From assembly GCF_013036045.1 (NCBI RefSeq), contig NZ_WTPX01000014.1:1-55412 (forward strand): a stretch of 55,412 bases of DNA, read 5' to 3'. Origin of the DNA: Alienimonas chondri. Its GTDB lineage: Bacteria > Planctomycetota > Planctomycetia > Planctomycetales > Planctomycetaceae. The position numbers were made by a program, and so were the translations under genes. The notes beneath the pieces were generated by a model. It did no database searches, had not been told where the DNA came from, and saw only the letters and a list, made by a program, of their open reading frames with translations. This document shows positions 40,673 through 51,178 of this stretch, piece after piece; the stretch's first letter is position 1, and each line of letters opens with the position of its first letter.

Positions 40673-42787
40673 TCACGGAGAGTCGCTGGGAGCGTCCGCG
40701 GCCTCCAGCAACCAGCACCAATTCGCTTCCGCGGGCGTGCCCAGATCGCGGTACACCTCCCACGCCAATTTCTTCGGTCCGTGCGGTTCAGCCGTGGTGG
40801 GCAGCCGTCGCAGGCCGAGCCGCAGCGGTCCCTCGTTCGGATGGTCGATCCAGCGGTGATTGTGAAACGCCTCGACGACGGTCAATTCACGGAGTCGGTC
40901 CCAGGTGTAGAGGAACGCGGCGGCCTGCGTGCGTTCGTGGGTCTCCCGCTCGGCCGGGTCGGTCGTCTCCGGCGTGTGAAATCCCTGCTCGGACAGCAAC
41001 ACGCCCCGCACCCTGCCCTCGCTTTCCCCCGACGCAGAAGCGCCCGGCGGGCGAAACAAGAGGTCCTCCCGGTGCAGGAATCGTTCGAGCACGCCCAGAT
41101 TGCGGGTCGTGATCATCGGCGTGTCCTCCGCCTCGGTCGGTAGCGGGTCGCTCCACGGCGTGGGTCGCAGCAGGCTCTGCGGATAGGGGTGATAGGCGAC
41201 GCCCCACTCGAAATCCCCTTCTTGGCGGGACAATGCCGCGAGGTCCTCGAGCAATCGCCTCGGCGCGTACGTTCGCCACGTGGGGTCGGCCGGTTCATCC
41301 CAGTAATGCGTCAGCGAAATGAACGTCCGGGCGTGCGGATCGTTCCGCCGGGCGAGGGCGTGCACCAGTCGCATCGCCCGGTAATAGGTCTCCAGATACC
41401 GCAGCGGGGGCTGTGCCCCCATGTTCGTCCACTGGACGCCGCGGTCGATTTCGTTGTGGAGGATCCAGTTGCTGATCCGACCGTGAAAGGCCCCCTGAGA
41501 ACCATCGACCGGCCGCGAATACCGCTCGCTGAGCAGCGCCACGGCGGCCCCGTACGCGACGACGCCCTCGGGCGTGTCGAGGTTCGGCATCGCATAGATG
41601 CCGGCCCCGCCCGCCTCGGGATGAGCGAGGAGCCGGCCGAACTCGGTTTGCGTGTAGGGGATCAGCAGGATCGCGCTGAGCACGATGCCGCGGTCCGTCA
41701 CGGCCTCGATCACTTCGTCGTATCGATGCAAGGCCTGATCGACGACGTACCACGTCCGCCCGTCATGCTCGAACGGCGTGCGTCCCGGTCCGGGTTCCGT
41801 TCGGAGGAACAAGTTGAGCGGGACGTTGATCGTGCCGTTGTGCAGGCCGAGATCCTCCCAGTCCGACCGCGGCCCCCGCTCCGTCAGCCCGCCCAGCCCC
41901 TTGATCGACCGGGGCGTCAGGCGTTCGAGCGGATGCCGAGCCGGGATCGACTCTGGATGGCGGGCGGCGCTTTGCAACGTCCAACCGTCCCCGTCCGGCG
42001 CCGACTCGGCGAGCGCCCAGCGGGACGTGACGCGATCCGTGCCGGCCTCGACCCGCGGCAATTGGAGATCGAACGGCCCCGCGGGCAATTCCGCGACGAC
42101 CCGCACGCCGTCACCGGACACCGCGCGGGTCGATCGAATCCACGGTCGCAATTCGAGCAGCGTCGCCGGCCGATCCGTTCGTCCCGCCACCTCGATCGAA
42201 TCGGCCCCGACCGAAACCCGCGGCGGGGCGGCGGGCGGCGGATCTTCCAACAGCGCCCGGATCGCGGCTTCGTCCCGCAGCTTCGCCGCCTTCGCCTCGG
42301 CTTGAGCGGCGGATGCACGTCGCTCCGCTTCGTTCGCAGGCCGGAGACGGATGCCACGCAAACCGATCTGCACGCCGGCCTGATCGCCGAAGTCCAACCG
42401 CAACTGGTTTGCCGCGAGCGTCCAACCGCCGCCGGAGGCGGTGACCAGATCGACGGTGAACGTCCGCCAGACCTGCGACGGCTCAAGCCGACCGGCGGAG
42501 AACGATTTGTCGGCGGTGATCGGCGACCCGTAGTAGATCCGCAAGTCGTTCACGCCCGCCGGGGCGCGATACTCGAACGTCAGCCGCGTGGCTTCCGGGC
42601 CGGCGAAGTCCGGGGCGAAGGGGGCCAGAAAGACGTACGGATCGTTGCCGGTGGTGGCGATCCTCACCCCGCCCTCGACCGCGGCGACGTCCGCGTCGTG
42701 GGCGGAGTTCGTCAGGACGGACAACGCCGCGCCCCCCTGCGGTGCAGCGACGGCGATGAGAAGCGGTACGAGCGTCGGGATCAGCAT
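40673..42787 (-). CDS. Secreted DUF5722 protein (glycoside-hydrolase-like)
   Basis: A 704-residue exported protein: the signal peptide is MLIPTLVPLLIAVAAPQG. Residues about 30-150 form a beta-sandwich that looks like a carbohydrate-binding module (TRLTFEYRAPAGVNDLRIYYG). The rest matches the DUF5722 pattern: IKGLGGLTERGPRSDWEDLG, LHNGTINVPLNLFL, GRISNWILHNEIDRG and WGVAYHPYPQSLL. The layout (Glu in HNEID, a TIM-barrel-like strand order) suggests a glycoside hydrolase, but the substrate is unknown. It follows sucD by 96 bases on the same strand, possibly by read-through. Confidence 0.85.
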   Translation of the reverse strand: MLIPTLVPLLIAVAAPQGGAALSVLTNSAHDADVAAVEGGVRIATTGNDPYVFLAPFAPDFAGPEATRLTFEYRAPAGVNDLRIYYGSPITADKSFSAGRLEPSQVWRTFTVDLVTASGGGWTLAANQLRLDFGDQAGVQIGLRGIRLRPANEAERRASAAQAEAKAAKLRDEAAIRALLEDPPPAAPPRVSVGADSIEVAGRTDRPATLLELRPWIRSTRAVSGDGVRVVAELPAGPFDLQLPRVEAGTDRVTSRWALAESAPDGDGWTLQSAARHPESIPARHPLERLTPRSIKGLGGLTERGPRSDWEDLGLHNGTINVPLNLFLRTEPGPGRTPFEHDGRTWYVVDQALHRYDEVIEAVTDRGIVLSAILLIPYTQTEFGRLLAHPEAGGAGIYAMPNLDTPEGVVAYGAAVALLSERYSRPVDGSQGAFHGRISNWILHNEIDRGVQWTNMGAQPPLRYLETYYRAMRLVHALARRNDPHARTFISLTHYWDEPADPTWRTYAPRRLLEDLAALSRQEGDFEWGVAYHPYPQSLLRPTPWSDPLPTEAEDTPMITTRNLGVLERFLHREDLLFRPPGASASGESEGRVRGVLLSEQGFHTPETTDPAERETHERTQAAAFLYTWDRLRELTVVEAFHNHRWIDHPNEGPLRLGLRRLPTTAEPHGPKKLAWEVYRDLGTPAEANWCWLLEAADAPSDSP

Positions 42788-42883
42788 GCCGGCACATTAC
42801 CCGAACGGCACGGCCGAATCCCGACGGAACAAACCGCGGCGACGCCGCGCACGAAGGCGGGACGCCCCGGCCATCGTCGTCGG

Positions 42884-43765
42884 TCAGGCCATCGCGCGCT
42901 GCACCGCGGCGCCCATGTCGGCGGGGCTTTCGGCGACTTCCACGCCGGCGGCCTTCAGCGCGGCGATCTTCTCTTCTGCCGTGCCGGACCCGCCGGAGAT
43001 GATCGCTCCGGCGTGGCCCATCCGCTTGCCCGGGGGCGCCGTGCGACCGGCGATGAAGCCGGCGACCGGCTTGGTGACGTGCTCCTTGATGTACTCCGCG
43101 GCCTGCACCTCGGCGTCGCCGCCGATCTCGCCGATCATCAGGATGGCGTCGGTTTCGGGGTCGTCTTCGAACAGTTCCAGCAGGTCGATGAAGGTCGTGC
43201 CGATGATCGGATCGCCGCCGATGCCGACCGCGGTGCTCTGGCCGAGCCCGACGTTCGAGAGCTGCCAGACGGCTTCGTAGGTGAGCGTGCCGCTCTTGGA
43301 GATCAGGCCTACGCGGCCCGGCGTGTGGATATAGCCGGGCATGATGCCGATCTTGGCCACGCCCGGGGTGATGATGCCGGGGCAGTTCGGGCCGATCAGC
43401 CGGGACTTGGTTTTGGCGACGAAGTCGTAGGCCTTCACCATGTCCAGGACGGGGATGCCCTCGGTGATCGCGACGATCAAACCGCCGCCGCGGCTTTCGT
43501 AGGCGTCGGCGGACTCCATGATCGCATCCGCCGCGAAGGGCGGCGGGACGAAGACGAGCGAGCAGTTCGCCCCCGTTTCCTCGACGCACTCCTCCACCGT
43601 GTTCCAGACGGGGAAGCCGTCGACCTCGGTGCCGCCCTTGCCCGGGGTGACGCCGCCGACCATCGGCGTGCCGTACTCGCGGCACTGCTGGGAATGAAAC
43701 AGGCCCGCCGACCCGGTGATCCCCTGCGTGAGGACCTTGGTGGCGGAGTCGACGAGAATGCTCAT
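42884..43765 (-). CDS. sucD: Succinyl-CoA ligase alpha subunit
   Basis: SucD binds CoA and carries the phosphohistidine of succinyl-CoA synthetase in the TCA cycle. The 293-residue product starts [21 protein letters not shown] at ATG 43765; the frame is open upstream but encodes no family residues. The phosphorylated His251 sits in [14 protein letters not shown]. Other family blocks are [20 protein letters not shown] and [10 protein letters not shown]. It follows sucC by 92 bases, a rather long gap for this pair, but the genes are surely paired. Confidence 0.97.
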   Translation of the reverse strand: MSILVDSATKVLTQGITGSAGLFHSQQCREYGTPMVGGVTPGKGGTEVDGFPVWNTVEECVEETGANCSLVFVPPPFAADAIMESADAYESRGGGLIVAITEGIPVLDMVKAYDFVAKTKSRLIGPNCPGIITPGVAKIGIMPGYIHTPGRVGLISKSGTLTYEAVWQLSNVGLGQSTAVGIGGDPIIGTTFIDLLELFEDDPETDAILMIGEIGGDAEVQAAEYIKEHVTKPVAGFIAGRTAPPGKRMGHAGAIISGGSGTAEEKIAALKAAGVEVAESPADMGAAVQRAMA

Positions 43766-43857
43766 GCGGGCAGCGGTGCGAGTCGTACGCCGGACGGCCG
43801 GCGGGAGATGTGCGGGGTCGGGTGAGTCGTCGGCAGGCGAGCTAGGCGCTCGGTTCC

Positions 43858-45045
43858 TCAGGCACTGAGGGAGGCGACGACCTTCTGGGCGGCGTCGGTC
43901 AGGTCGGCGGCGGTGGCGATGTCCTTGCCGCTGTCGGCGAGCATCGTGCGGGCCTGCTCCACGTTGGTGCCTTCCAGCCGAACCACCAGAGGCACGGTGA
44001 TGCCGACCTTGTCGTAGGCTTCCAGCAGGGCTTCGACGACGTAATCGCACCGCATGATCCCGCCGAAGATGTTGACGAGGATCGCCTTGACGTTCGGGTC
44101 GGCGAGGATGATCTCGAACGCCTCCGTGATCGCCTCGACGCTGGCGCCGCCGCCGACGTCCAGGAAGTTCGCCGGCTCGCCGCCGTGCAGTTGGATGAGG
44201 TCCATCGTGCTCATCGCCAGCCCGGCCCCGTTGACCAGGCAGCCGATGTTGCCGTCGAGTTTCACGTAGCTCAGCCCCGCCTTGCCGGCGCGGATCTCAC
44301 TGTCGTCCTCTTCGGTCAGATCGCGGTAGGCGTCGAGGTTCTTGTGGCGATAGAGGGCGTTGCCGTCGAAGCTGACCTTCGCATCGAGGGCCACCAGGGC
44401 GCCTTCGCCGGTGACGACCAGCGGGTTCACCTCCGCCATGTCGCAGTCGGAGTCGAGGAAGAACCGCACCAGTGCCGGCAGGAACTTCGCCGCGGCGCGG
44501 ACAGCCTTCCCTTCGAGGCCTAACTGGAACGCCAGTTCCGTCGCCTGGAAGGCGTGCAGGCCGTAGCCGCCGTCGACGGCGACCTTGAGGATCTTCTCCG
44601 GCGTGTGCTCGGCGACGTGCTCGATGTCCATCCCGCCCTCGCTGGAGGCGATCAGGATCGGCGTGCGACGATCGCGGTCGACGGTGACGGCGACGTACAG
44701 CTCCGTGGCGATGTCGAGACCTTCCTCGACCAGCAGCGTGTTGACCCGCTTGCCCTCGTCCCCGGTCTGGATGGTGACGAGCGTGGAGCCGAGCATCCGG
44801 GCGGCGTTCTCCTTGGCCTCTTCGGCGGACTTCACCAGCACGACGCCGGCTTGCTCCGGGTGCTCTTGGAATCGGCCCTTGCCGCGACCGCCGGCGTGGA
44901 TCTGACTCTTCACGACGGCCAGCGGGCCGCCGAGTTCGCCGTACGCCGCGGCGACTTCGTCGGCCGAGGTGCAGACGATTCCGCGGGGCGTGGGCACGCC
45001 GGCGTCGCGGAACAGTTCCTTGGCCTGATACTCGTGGATCTTCAT
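43858..45045 (-). CDS. sucC: Succinyl-CoA ligase beta subunit
   Basis: SucC holds the ATP-grasp nucleotide site and the succinate site of succinyl-CoA synthetase. The 395-residue product starts [20 protein letters not shown], and the family blocks [40 protein letters not shown] and [11 protein letters not shown] are all intact. Length is normal (388 in E. coli). A 263-base gap separates it from the divergent TIGR03067-like gene, and this gap should hold promoters for both. Confidence 0.97.
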   Translation of the reverse strand: MKIHEYQAKELFRDAGVPTPRGIVCTSADEVAAAYGELGGPLAVVKSQIHAGGRGKGRFQEHPEQAGVVLVKSAEEAKENAARMLGSTLVTIQTGDEGKRVNTLLVEEGLDIATELYVAVTVDRDRRTPILIASSEGGMDIEHVAEHTPEKILKVAVDGGYGLHAFQATELAFQLGLEGKAVRAAAKFLPALVRFFLDSDCDMAEVNPLVVTGEGALVALDAKVSFDGNALYRHKNLDAYRDLTEEDDSEIRAGKAGLSYVKLDGNIGCLVNGAGLAMSTMDLIQLHGGEPANFLDVGGGASVEAITEAFEIILADPNVKAILVNIFGGIMRCDYVVEALLEAYDKVGITVPLVVRLEGTNVEQARTMLADSGKDIATAADLTDAAQKVVASLSA

Positions 45046-45308
45046 GGCCGCAGACTAAGCGAGCGGCCGCGGGGGCGGAAGCGTGCCGAGAGGACGACCG
45101 GCGGGCGTCTGTGATCCCACCGCCTCCCAGCGTGCGGGGCCGAGGGATCGGCGCCTCCGTCGGCGCCGGCGACGCGGTAAAACGGTCCGTCGATTTTCGA
45201 CGGATTCGGGTGCGACCGGGAAGCGCCGCGATGACCGCGACGTAGCGCTTCGGGGCGTCCAACCGTCGCGGCGCCCTGCCCGCTTGCCTCCGAGACCGAG
45301 CTCTCCCC

Positions 45309-45857
45309 ATGCCCGCCGCCAGCCCGTCACGCCCCAAGGTTCGTTCCCGCGCCAGCCTGCTGATCGCGATCGCGGTGGTGGGCGCCGTGCTGCTCGCTGT
45401 CGCCGCGGCCGTGGGCGGCCGCCTGTTGTGGGAAGAGTCGTATCGCACAATCGACTTCCCCCCGGATCCGACGTTGGACGACCGGGAGAATCTCATCGGG
45501 CAGTGGGTCGTGCGAGAGGCCACGCTCGCCGGGCAGCCGGCGCCGAGATTCGTCGGCCGAGGGGTCGCCTTTACGGAGGACGGCCGGCTGTTAATGACGG
45601 ACGGCCCCCGGATCGAACGGGGCGTGAGTTTTCCGTTCCAGGTCGAACCGAGCGACGAGCCGCTGACCGGATCCGTGAAATACGGCACGCAGCCAGCCGG
45701 TTCGATCCTCCCGAGTCCGGTGACGTCACTCCTGTACCGGTTCGAGGACGGCGGTCTGACGCTCGTGGGAAATCCTCGCGGCGGGGCCGCGCCGACGGAG
45801 TTCTCCAGCACCGCGAAGAACGGCTATCTCGTGCGACGCCTCAACCGCATGGAATAA
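45309..45857 (+). CDS. Membrane-anchored TIGR03067-like protein
   Basis: A 182-residue protein with one N-terminal membrane helix (ASLLIAIAVVGAVLLAVAAAVGG) and an external domain. The domain begins NLIGQWVVREATLAGQPAPRF and continues FTEDGRLLMTDG, which is the opening pattern of the planctomycete TIGR03067 domain (LQGTW.V......G...). Later strands carry LYRFEDGGLTLV. The function of that domain is not known. It is on the same strand as the MBOAT gene 223 bases downstream, but the gap is wide, so joint regulation is uncertain. Confidence 0.6.
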   Translation: MPAASPSRPKVRSRASLLIAIAVVGAVLLAVAAAVGGRLLWEESYRTIDFPPDPTLDDRENLIGQWVVREATLAGQPAPRFVGRGVAFTEDGRLLMTDGPRIERGVSFPFQVEPSDEPLTGSVKYGTQPAGSILPSPVTSLLYRFEDGGLTLVGNPRGGAAPTEFSSTAKNGYLVRRLNRME

Positions 45858-46080
45858 CGCTCCGTCGTCGTCCCTCGATTCGCAGCGTCCGGGTCCGGTT
45901 CGCCCGCGGGCCAGCCTCCATGCTTGTCGAAATGCTTGTTGAACGATTGGGGGCGCTTGCGTGCCGGCGGCGAGAGAATCGACATGGACCTCGGAACCGA
46001 TCACGATTTGAGGCTTTCGCTCGGCCCGTAGAGAGGCCGCGTTCGACTTCGCTCCGCATCGCCTCCTCTCTCCCGCCGCG

Positions 46081-47553
46081 ATGTCGTTCACGACGCTCAG
46101 CTTCGCCCTATTCTTCCCGGGCGTGTTTGCGGCGTACTGGCTGCTGCGGTCCGTGCGGCGCCAGAACTAGTTGCTACTCGGGGCGAGCTATCTGTTCTAC
46201 GGCTGGTGGGACTGGCGGTTCTGCGGCCTGCTGTTCGCCACCAGCCTGATCGACTATCTGATCGCGGGGCGCATCGCCGCGGAGGAGCGTCCGCGGCGTC
46301 GCCGATGCTGGCTGTGGCTGAGCGTCGGCACGAATCTCGGCGCCCTGGGGTTCTTCAAGTACTACGGGTTCTTCACGGACTCCGTGCGGGCGGGGTTCAC
46401 GGCGCTGGGGTTGGAGACGTCGTTGCCGACGCTGTCCGTCGTGCTGCCGGTGGGAATCAGCTTCTACACGTTTCAGTCGCTCAGCTACGTCGTCGACGTC
46501 TATCGCGGACGGCTGGAACCGGCGAAACGGGCAAGCGATTACCTCGTCTACGTCGCTTTCTTCCCCCAACTGGTCGCGGGGCCGATCGAGCGCGGCAGCC
46601 ATCTGCTCCCGCAGTTCCTGCGGCCGCGGCGCTTCGATCCGGCGTGGGCTGCGGAGGGGGGGCGGCTGATCCTGTGGGGCCTGGTGCAGAAGCTCGTGTT
46701 GGCGGACAACCTCGGCCGGTACTTCGTCGACCCGACCTACGACTCCCCCGAGGGGCACGGCACGCTGGTGCTGGCGTTCGCCACAGCGTGTTTCGCGTTT
46801 CAGATCTACTGCGACTTCGCCGGGTACTCCAACATCGCGATCGGCCTGTCGCGAACGCTGGGGTTCGATCTGATGCGGAACTTCGCCTACCCCTACTTTT
46901 CCCGCAGCCCCGCTGAATTCTGGCGGCGATGGCATATCTCGCTGTCCACTTGGTTCCGCGATTACCTTTACATCCCCCTCGGCGGGAATCGATGCGGACC
47001 GGGGCGACAGGCGTTCAATCTGCTGTTCACCTTTCTGGTCAGCGGGCTATGGCACGGGCCGGCGTGGACGTTCCTCGTGTGGGGCGGGCTCAACGGGCTG
47101 GGCGTGCTGCCCTCCCTGCTGCCGAGTTCATCCGGCAACAGTCGATCCGGCGGCGGGCCGGACGAACCGCCCTGCGGCCGCGGCTGGCTGCCGTCGATCA
47201 CGGATGTGGTACAGATGGGCGGGACGTTCGCGTTCATCTGCCTGACGTGGGTCTTCTTTCGCAGCGAGACCTTCGCAGACGCCTGGGTCGTCCTCACCGG
47301 TCTGACGCAGCCGGAAAACGGCTTGGAAGAGTTGAAGAGCGCCGGCACGATCAGCGGGTACTGGTCGCTGCTGCTCGCGGCGCTGCTGGCGGGCTATCTG
47401 CTATGGGAGTGGGCGGCCCGCGAACGGCCGTTTCCCCTGTCGATCGGCGACTGGCCGGTTTGGGTTCGCTGGCCGGTGTACGTCGCGTTGGGTTGGACGA
47501 TCATTTTGATGTACCCGCAGGCCAGCGGGGCGTTCATTTACTTCCAATTTTGA
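46081..47553 (+). CDS. MBOAT/AlgI-type membrane O-acyltransferase, interrupted by in-frame TAG
   Basis: From the ATG at 46081 the frame reads MSFTTLSFALFFPGVFAAYW...VRRQN, then TAG at 46168-46170, then LLLGASYLFYGWWDWRF and the rest of an MBOAT protein. AlgI reads N-LLLLVASYIFYAWW here, so the amber replaces one conserved leucine and both sides are in frame. A single TTG to TAG change would explain it. The remainder looks intact: FQIYCDFAGYSNIAIGLSR, FWRRWHISLSTWFRDYLYIP, and the invariant His325 in GLWHGPAW. Translation could restart at TTG 46171, but would lose the first helix. MBOATs of this type acetylate exported polysaccharides. Stop overlaps the SGNH gene's ribosome-binding site. Confidence 0.85.
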
Positions 47554-47566
47554 GGGAGCCTTGCCG

Positions 47567-48553
47567 ATGGTCGCCCCGCCGCCCGCCGCCGATGCGTCCC
47601 GCCCCGTCGGGATCCGTCGGTTCCTGCTCAAGGTCGGACTGTTCCTCGCCGTACAGGCGGCGAGCGTGTGCGGGCTGATCGTCGCCGGACAAGACGACGA
47701 CCCGTATTTTGCCGCGTACGCACAGAAGCGAACGCTCGCCGAGACCGCGCCGGGGCCGCGCGTCGTGCTGGTCGGCGGATCGAACCTGGCGTTCGGCGTG
47801 GACTCCGTGCGCCTCGGCGCAGCGGTGCGACGCACCCCAGTGAACCTGGGGCTCAACGCCGGGTTGGGGCGCCATTTCATCCTCGATCAGGCGGCCGCGT
47901 CGGTCAAAGAGGGGGACCTGGTGATCCTGTCCCTGGAAACCGGGCCGGGCAATCAGGCGACCGTGATGAACGATCTGCTCTTGCTGGAGCCGACCGCCGC
48001 CAGACATCTGAGGCTGCCGGGATGGAAGACAGTCGGCGATACGGCGCTGGAGTACGTCATGCTCAAGGCCCGCGGCGGCGCCCGTCGGCTCACGTTGGAC
48101 TCCGAACGAGAACGTGGCTATCGCGGCTCCGGATTCGATCAGAACGGCGATTACGTCGCCCATCGGACGATTACGCCGGACCCGAACCGCGTGCTGGTCG
48201 GCATCGCCGGAGCGACGCCCCCCGAGAAGCTGGAGCACGTCGACGCATTCGCCCGGACGGTGCGGGAGGCCGGCGCGACGCTGGCTGTGGTGCACCCGCC
48301 GGTGCCTCGGCGCCGCTACCTGGAGCACAAAGCAAACCTCGACGCCTGGGATCGCTCGCTCCGCGAACGGCTCCCCGTGCCGGTCCTCACGACCCCGGGC
48401 GATGCAGCCCTGCCGGAAGAACTCTTCTACGACACCGCCTATCACCTGACGGGACCCGGGATCGAACGTCGCACGACCGCGCTGATCGACCTGCTGACCG
48501 CTGCGGGTCTGGCCGAGCCGCCGACCGAGCCTGGCGCCGAGCAGCAGCGCTGA
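47567..48553 (+). CDS. SGNH/AlgJ-DltD-like partner of the MBOAT protein
   Basis: ATG 47567 lies eight bases after GAGGGAG, which overlaps the MBOAT stop, so the two are translationally coupled. The 328-residue product has an N-terminal membrane anchor (FLLKVGLFLAVQAASVCGLIVAG) and an external SGNH-like domain. Block I is probably VVLVGGSNLAFGVDS (Ser in GGSN), and a later Asp-His pair may be in ELFYDTAYHLTGPG, as expected of block V (DxxH). MBOAT genes are often followed by such a gene, whose product finishes O-acetyl transfer outside the membrane. A polymer target is likely but cannot be named. Confidence 0.75.
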   Translation: MVAPPPAADASRPVGIRRFLLKVGLFLAVQAASVCGLIVAGQDDDPYFAAYAQKRTLAETAPGPRVVLVGGSNLAFGVDSVRLGAAVRRTPVNLGLNAGLGRHFILDQAAASVKEGDLVILSLETGPGNQATVMNDLLLLEPTAARHLRLPGWKTVGDTALEYVMLKARGGARRLTLDSERERGYRGSGFDQNGDYVAHRTITPDPNRVLVGIAGATPPEKLEHVDAFARTVREAGATLAVVHPPVPRRRYLEHKANLDAWDRSLRERLPVPVLTTPGDAALPEELFYDTAYHLTGPGIERRTTALIDLLTAAGLAEPPTEPGAEQQR

Positions 48554-48569
48554 CGGACCGAATACGCCG

Positions 48570-49724
48570 TCACTTCTTCCCTCTGCGTTTCCTCTTGGAC
48601 GGCCGTTTCTTTTTCGGCGTCCGTCGACGGTCAGTCCGGGACGGGCCGTCCAGCGCCTTCGCGAGTTGCGCGAACGTCAGCCGGGTTAGCAAACGCTCGA
48701 CCTGAGGATGGTTCGGGGCGACGTCTTCGCACAACTCGTAGTCTCTCTCCGCAGCGTCGTAATCGCCGATCGCCGCGTGATATTGGCCCATGAGGGCATG
48801 AAAACCGATGAACTCGCTGACGTGAAAGCGTCCTTCCCTCTCCGGGTACAACCACGCCAAGGCGAGGCGCCCCCCGAAGACGTCCGGGAACTCGTCCAGG
48901 CGATCGGCCGCGATCAATTGGCCGGCGTAGTTCAGACGGGCGAACAGATAATCGGGGAAGAGGCGGTAGGTCGCTTCGATTTCGGCCGCGGCCTCTTCAC
49001 CGCGGCCCGCCGCCTGGAGGGCGACGGCGAGGAAGTTTCGCAATGGCGGATGGTCCGGGTGGCGTTCGATCAGAGTTCGGATCTCGTCGAGCCGGTCCGC
49101 TCCCTCCCCCGCAACCGCTGCGGCGCCGACAGCCTCGATCGCCGCCCGCTCGGCCGGCGGCAGCGATTCGTCGTACTCCTCAAAGATCGGCTCTTCGGTC
49201 ACCTCGTACTGCACGAGGTGAATCTCTGTCGGTTCCGCCCCTTTGCCGCCGGGTGCCCCGCGGTCGCGGGGGCGGGTGGGCGCCCCCAAGGCGGCCGACG
49301 GGTACCGCTCCCGCCGCTCCGGCAGCATCCATTCCCAATCCAGTGGCGAGAGGTCCAGACCCTCCCGGAGAATCCTCGCTTTGTTGTACATCGTCGCGGG
49401 CGAGACGCCGCAGGCCTCGGCGACCTCCTCTGCCCGCATGTGCGGATCCTGCGACGGGTCCGTCAGGAAGTTGAGCGAGCCGACGCTGTAGATCACCCCC
49501 GCCGCCCAGCTTTCGGGCTTCCCGCGTCCGACCGGCGAACCGTCCTGACAAAGTGCCGCCGCCATCGTTCGACAGAGATCGCGGTAGCCGTCGCCCAGGC
49601 GCGCTTCGCACAGGGCGTCGGTTCGCTCGACGATCTGTAGAAACCGCGACCGTAGCCGGAGCGGAACCTCGTCCAGCAGCGAACCGGCTTCGTCCGATCG
49701 GTCTGATCGGTCGTGCACTGGCAT
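48570..49724 (-). CDS. DUF6398 and TPR protein with basic tail
   Basis: The 384-residue product begins with a domain (about residues 40-125) that matches DUF6398: CRTMAAALCQDGSPVGRGKPESWAAGVIYSVG. It also contains an HTH-like stretch, RAEEVAEACGVSPATMYNKARIL. After a linker, residues about 205-360 form TPR-like helical pairs (HPPLRNFLAVALQAAGRGEEAAAEIEA abridged; AAERDYELCEDVAPNHP). The C-terminus is extremely basic (RRRTPKKKRPSKRKRRGKK), suggesting nucleic-acid contact. It follows purA by 41 bases. Function unknown. Confidence 0.75.
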   Translation of the reverse strand: MPVHDRSDRSDEAGSLLDEVPLRLRSRFLQIVERTDALCEARLGDGYRDLCRTMAAALCQDGSPVGRGKPESWAAGVIYSVGSLNFLTDPSQDPHMRAEEVAEACGVSPATMYNKARILREGLDLSPLDWEWMLPERRERYPSAALGAPTRPRDRGAPGGKGAEPTEIHLVQYEVTEEPIFEEYDESLPPAERAAIEAVGAAAVAGEGADRLDEIRTLIERHPDHPPLRNFLAVALQAAGRGEEAAAEIEATYRLFPDYLFARLNYAGQLIAADRLDEFPDVFGGRLALAWLYPEREGRFHVSEFIGFHALMGQYHAAIGDYDAAERDYELCEDVAPNHPQVERLLTRLTFAQLAKALDGPSRTDRRRTPKKKRPSKRKRRGKK

Positions 49725-49765
49725 GGGCCCGTCGTGCTAAAACATGGGTCAGGGGCGACCGGGCC

Positions 49766-51082
49766 TCACACCCGGATCGTTTGCGCTCGATCCGGGCCGA
49801 CGCCGACGTAGGTCAACTTGGAACCGAGCAGATCCGCGATCGTTTCGAGGTAGGCACGGGCGTCCGCGGGGAGATCTTCGTAGCGGCGGCAGGCCGTGGT
49901 GTCGTCCGGCCAGCCGGGCAGCGTGCGATAGATCGGGGTCGCCTCGGCGAGGTCTTCGGCGTGGCTGGGGAAGTCGGTCGTGCGTTCGCCGCGGAGCGTG
50001 TACGCCTCGCAGATCTTCACCTCGTCGAAGCCGTCCAGCACGTCGAGCAGGCTGATCGCCAGCGCGTCCACGCCGGACAGCCGAGCCGCGTAGCGGGCGG
50101 CGACGGCGTCGAACCAGCCGCAGCGACGCGGGCGGCCGGTGACGGTGCCGAACTCGTTGCCCCGGGTGCGGATGCGTTCGCCGGTGGAATCGTCCAGCTC
50201 CGTGACGAACGGTCCGCCGCCGACCCGCGTGCTGTAGGCCTTCACCACGCCGAGCATCGTGTCGAGATGCCGTTCCGGCACGCCGCTGCCGGGGTGCACG
50301 CCGCAGCCGGAGCTGTTTGAACTGGTGACGTACGGGAACGTGCCGTGGTCGATATCCAGCATCGAACCCTGTGCGGCTTCAAACAGGATGTTCTTCCCGG
50401 AATCGACCGCATCCAGCAGGAACGACGTGGTGTCGGTGATGTACGGACCGAGGCGTTCGGCGAACGACAGGTAGCGGTCCGCGATCTCCATCGGGTCAAA
50501 GGGTTCGAATTCCCCGTTCCCCGAGGAGGCGGCCATCGCCCCGAGCAGGCCGTTCTTGAAGGCGCAGACTTCTTCGACCCGCCGACGGAATCGATCCGGT
50601 CGCAGCAGATCGCCGGCCCGAATCGCGTGGGTGCGGCCGGCCTTGTCGCGGTAGCAGGGGCCGATGCCGCGGAGCGTCGTGCCGATTTTTTCCTGCCCGG
50701 CGTCGCCGCGGTCGGTTTCGAGGGCGGCGTCTTCCGCGATATGCCAAGGGAAGATGAGATGGGCGCGGTCGGAGATCAGCAGCCGCGTCCCTTCCGGGGG
50801 GACGGGTCCGCCCATCGACTCGTTCGCCCGGTCGATCTCGCCCAGCAGCGCCGCGGGGTCGAGCACCACGCCGGTCGCGATCACCGCGGTCTTGCCCGGG
50901 TGCAGCACGCCGGCGGGCAACAGGCTGAGTTTGAAGGTCTTGCCGTCGAACACGACCGTGTGGCCGGCGTTGTTCCCGCCCAGATAGCGGCAGACGACGT
51001 CGTGGGCGTCGGTGAGGACGTCCACGAACTTCCCCTTCGCTTCATCCCCCCACTGCAAACCGATCACGCTGGTGGCGGGCAT
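49766..51082 (-). CDS. purA: Adenylosuccinate synthetase
   Basis: PurA joins IMP and aspartate using GTP in the first committed step to AMP. The 438-residue product starts [21 protein letters not shown]. The N-terminal GTP/phosphate loop is GDEAKGK, where most bacteria have GDEGKGK; the catalytic Asp and the His of NNAGHTVV are present. Other blocks are [35 protein letters not shown] and [13 protein letters not shown]. Length is normal (432 in E. coli). A 14-base tandem repeat lies upstream, in the 138-base gap after the PQQ gene. Confidence 0.96.
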   Translation of the reverse strand: MPATSVIGLQWGDEAKGKFVDVLTDAHDVVCRYLGGNNAGHTVVFDGKTFKLSLLPAGVLHPGKTAVIATGVVLDPAALLGEIDRANESMGGPVPPEGTRLLISDRAHLIFPWHIAEDAALETDRGDAGQEKIGTTLRGIGPCYRDKAGRTHAIRAGDLLRPDRFRRRVEEVCAFKNGLLGAMAASSGNGEFEPFDPMEIADRYLSFAERLGPYITDTTSFLLDAVDSGKNILFEAAQGSMLDIDHGTFPYVTSSNSSGCGVHPGSGVPERHLDTMLGVVKAYSTRVGGGPFVTELDDSTGERIRTRGNEFGTVTGRPRRCGWFDAVAARYAARLSGVDALAISLLDVLDGFDEVKICEAYTLRGERTTDFPSHAEDLAEATPIYRTLPGWPDDTTACRRYEDLPADARAYLETIADLLGSKLTYVGVGPDRAQTIRV

Positions 51083-51178
51083 CGGGACGAAACTCTCGGT
51101 GGGGTCGCGGAACGGATTGGGAACGACGCGGACGCGCCGCGCAGCAACGCCCCAGCGTAACGACCGCCGCCCGGTCCG

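Noticed and set aside
46168-46170. General recoding of TAG as a sense codon (for example pyrrolysine)
   Set aside because: TAG ends ruvB, the 28-codon gene, the STN gene and the amidohydrolase at sensible places, and no pyl genes are in view. A local mutation is simpler.
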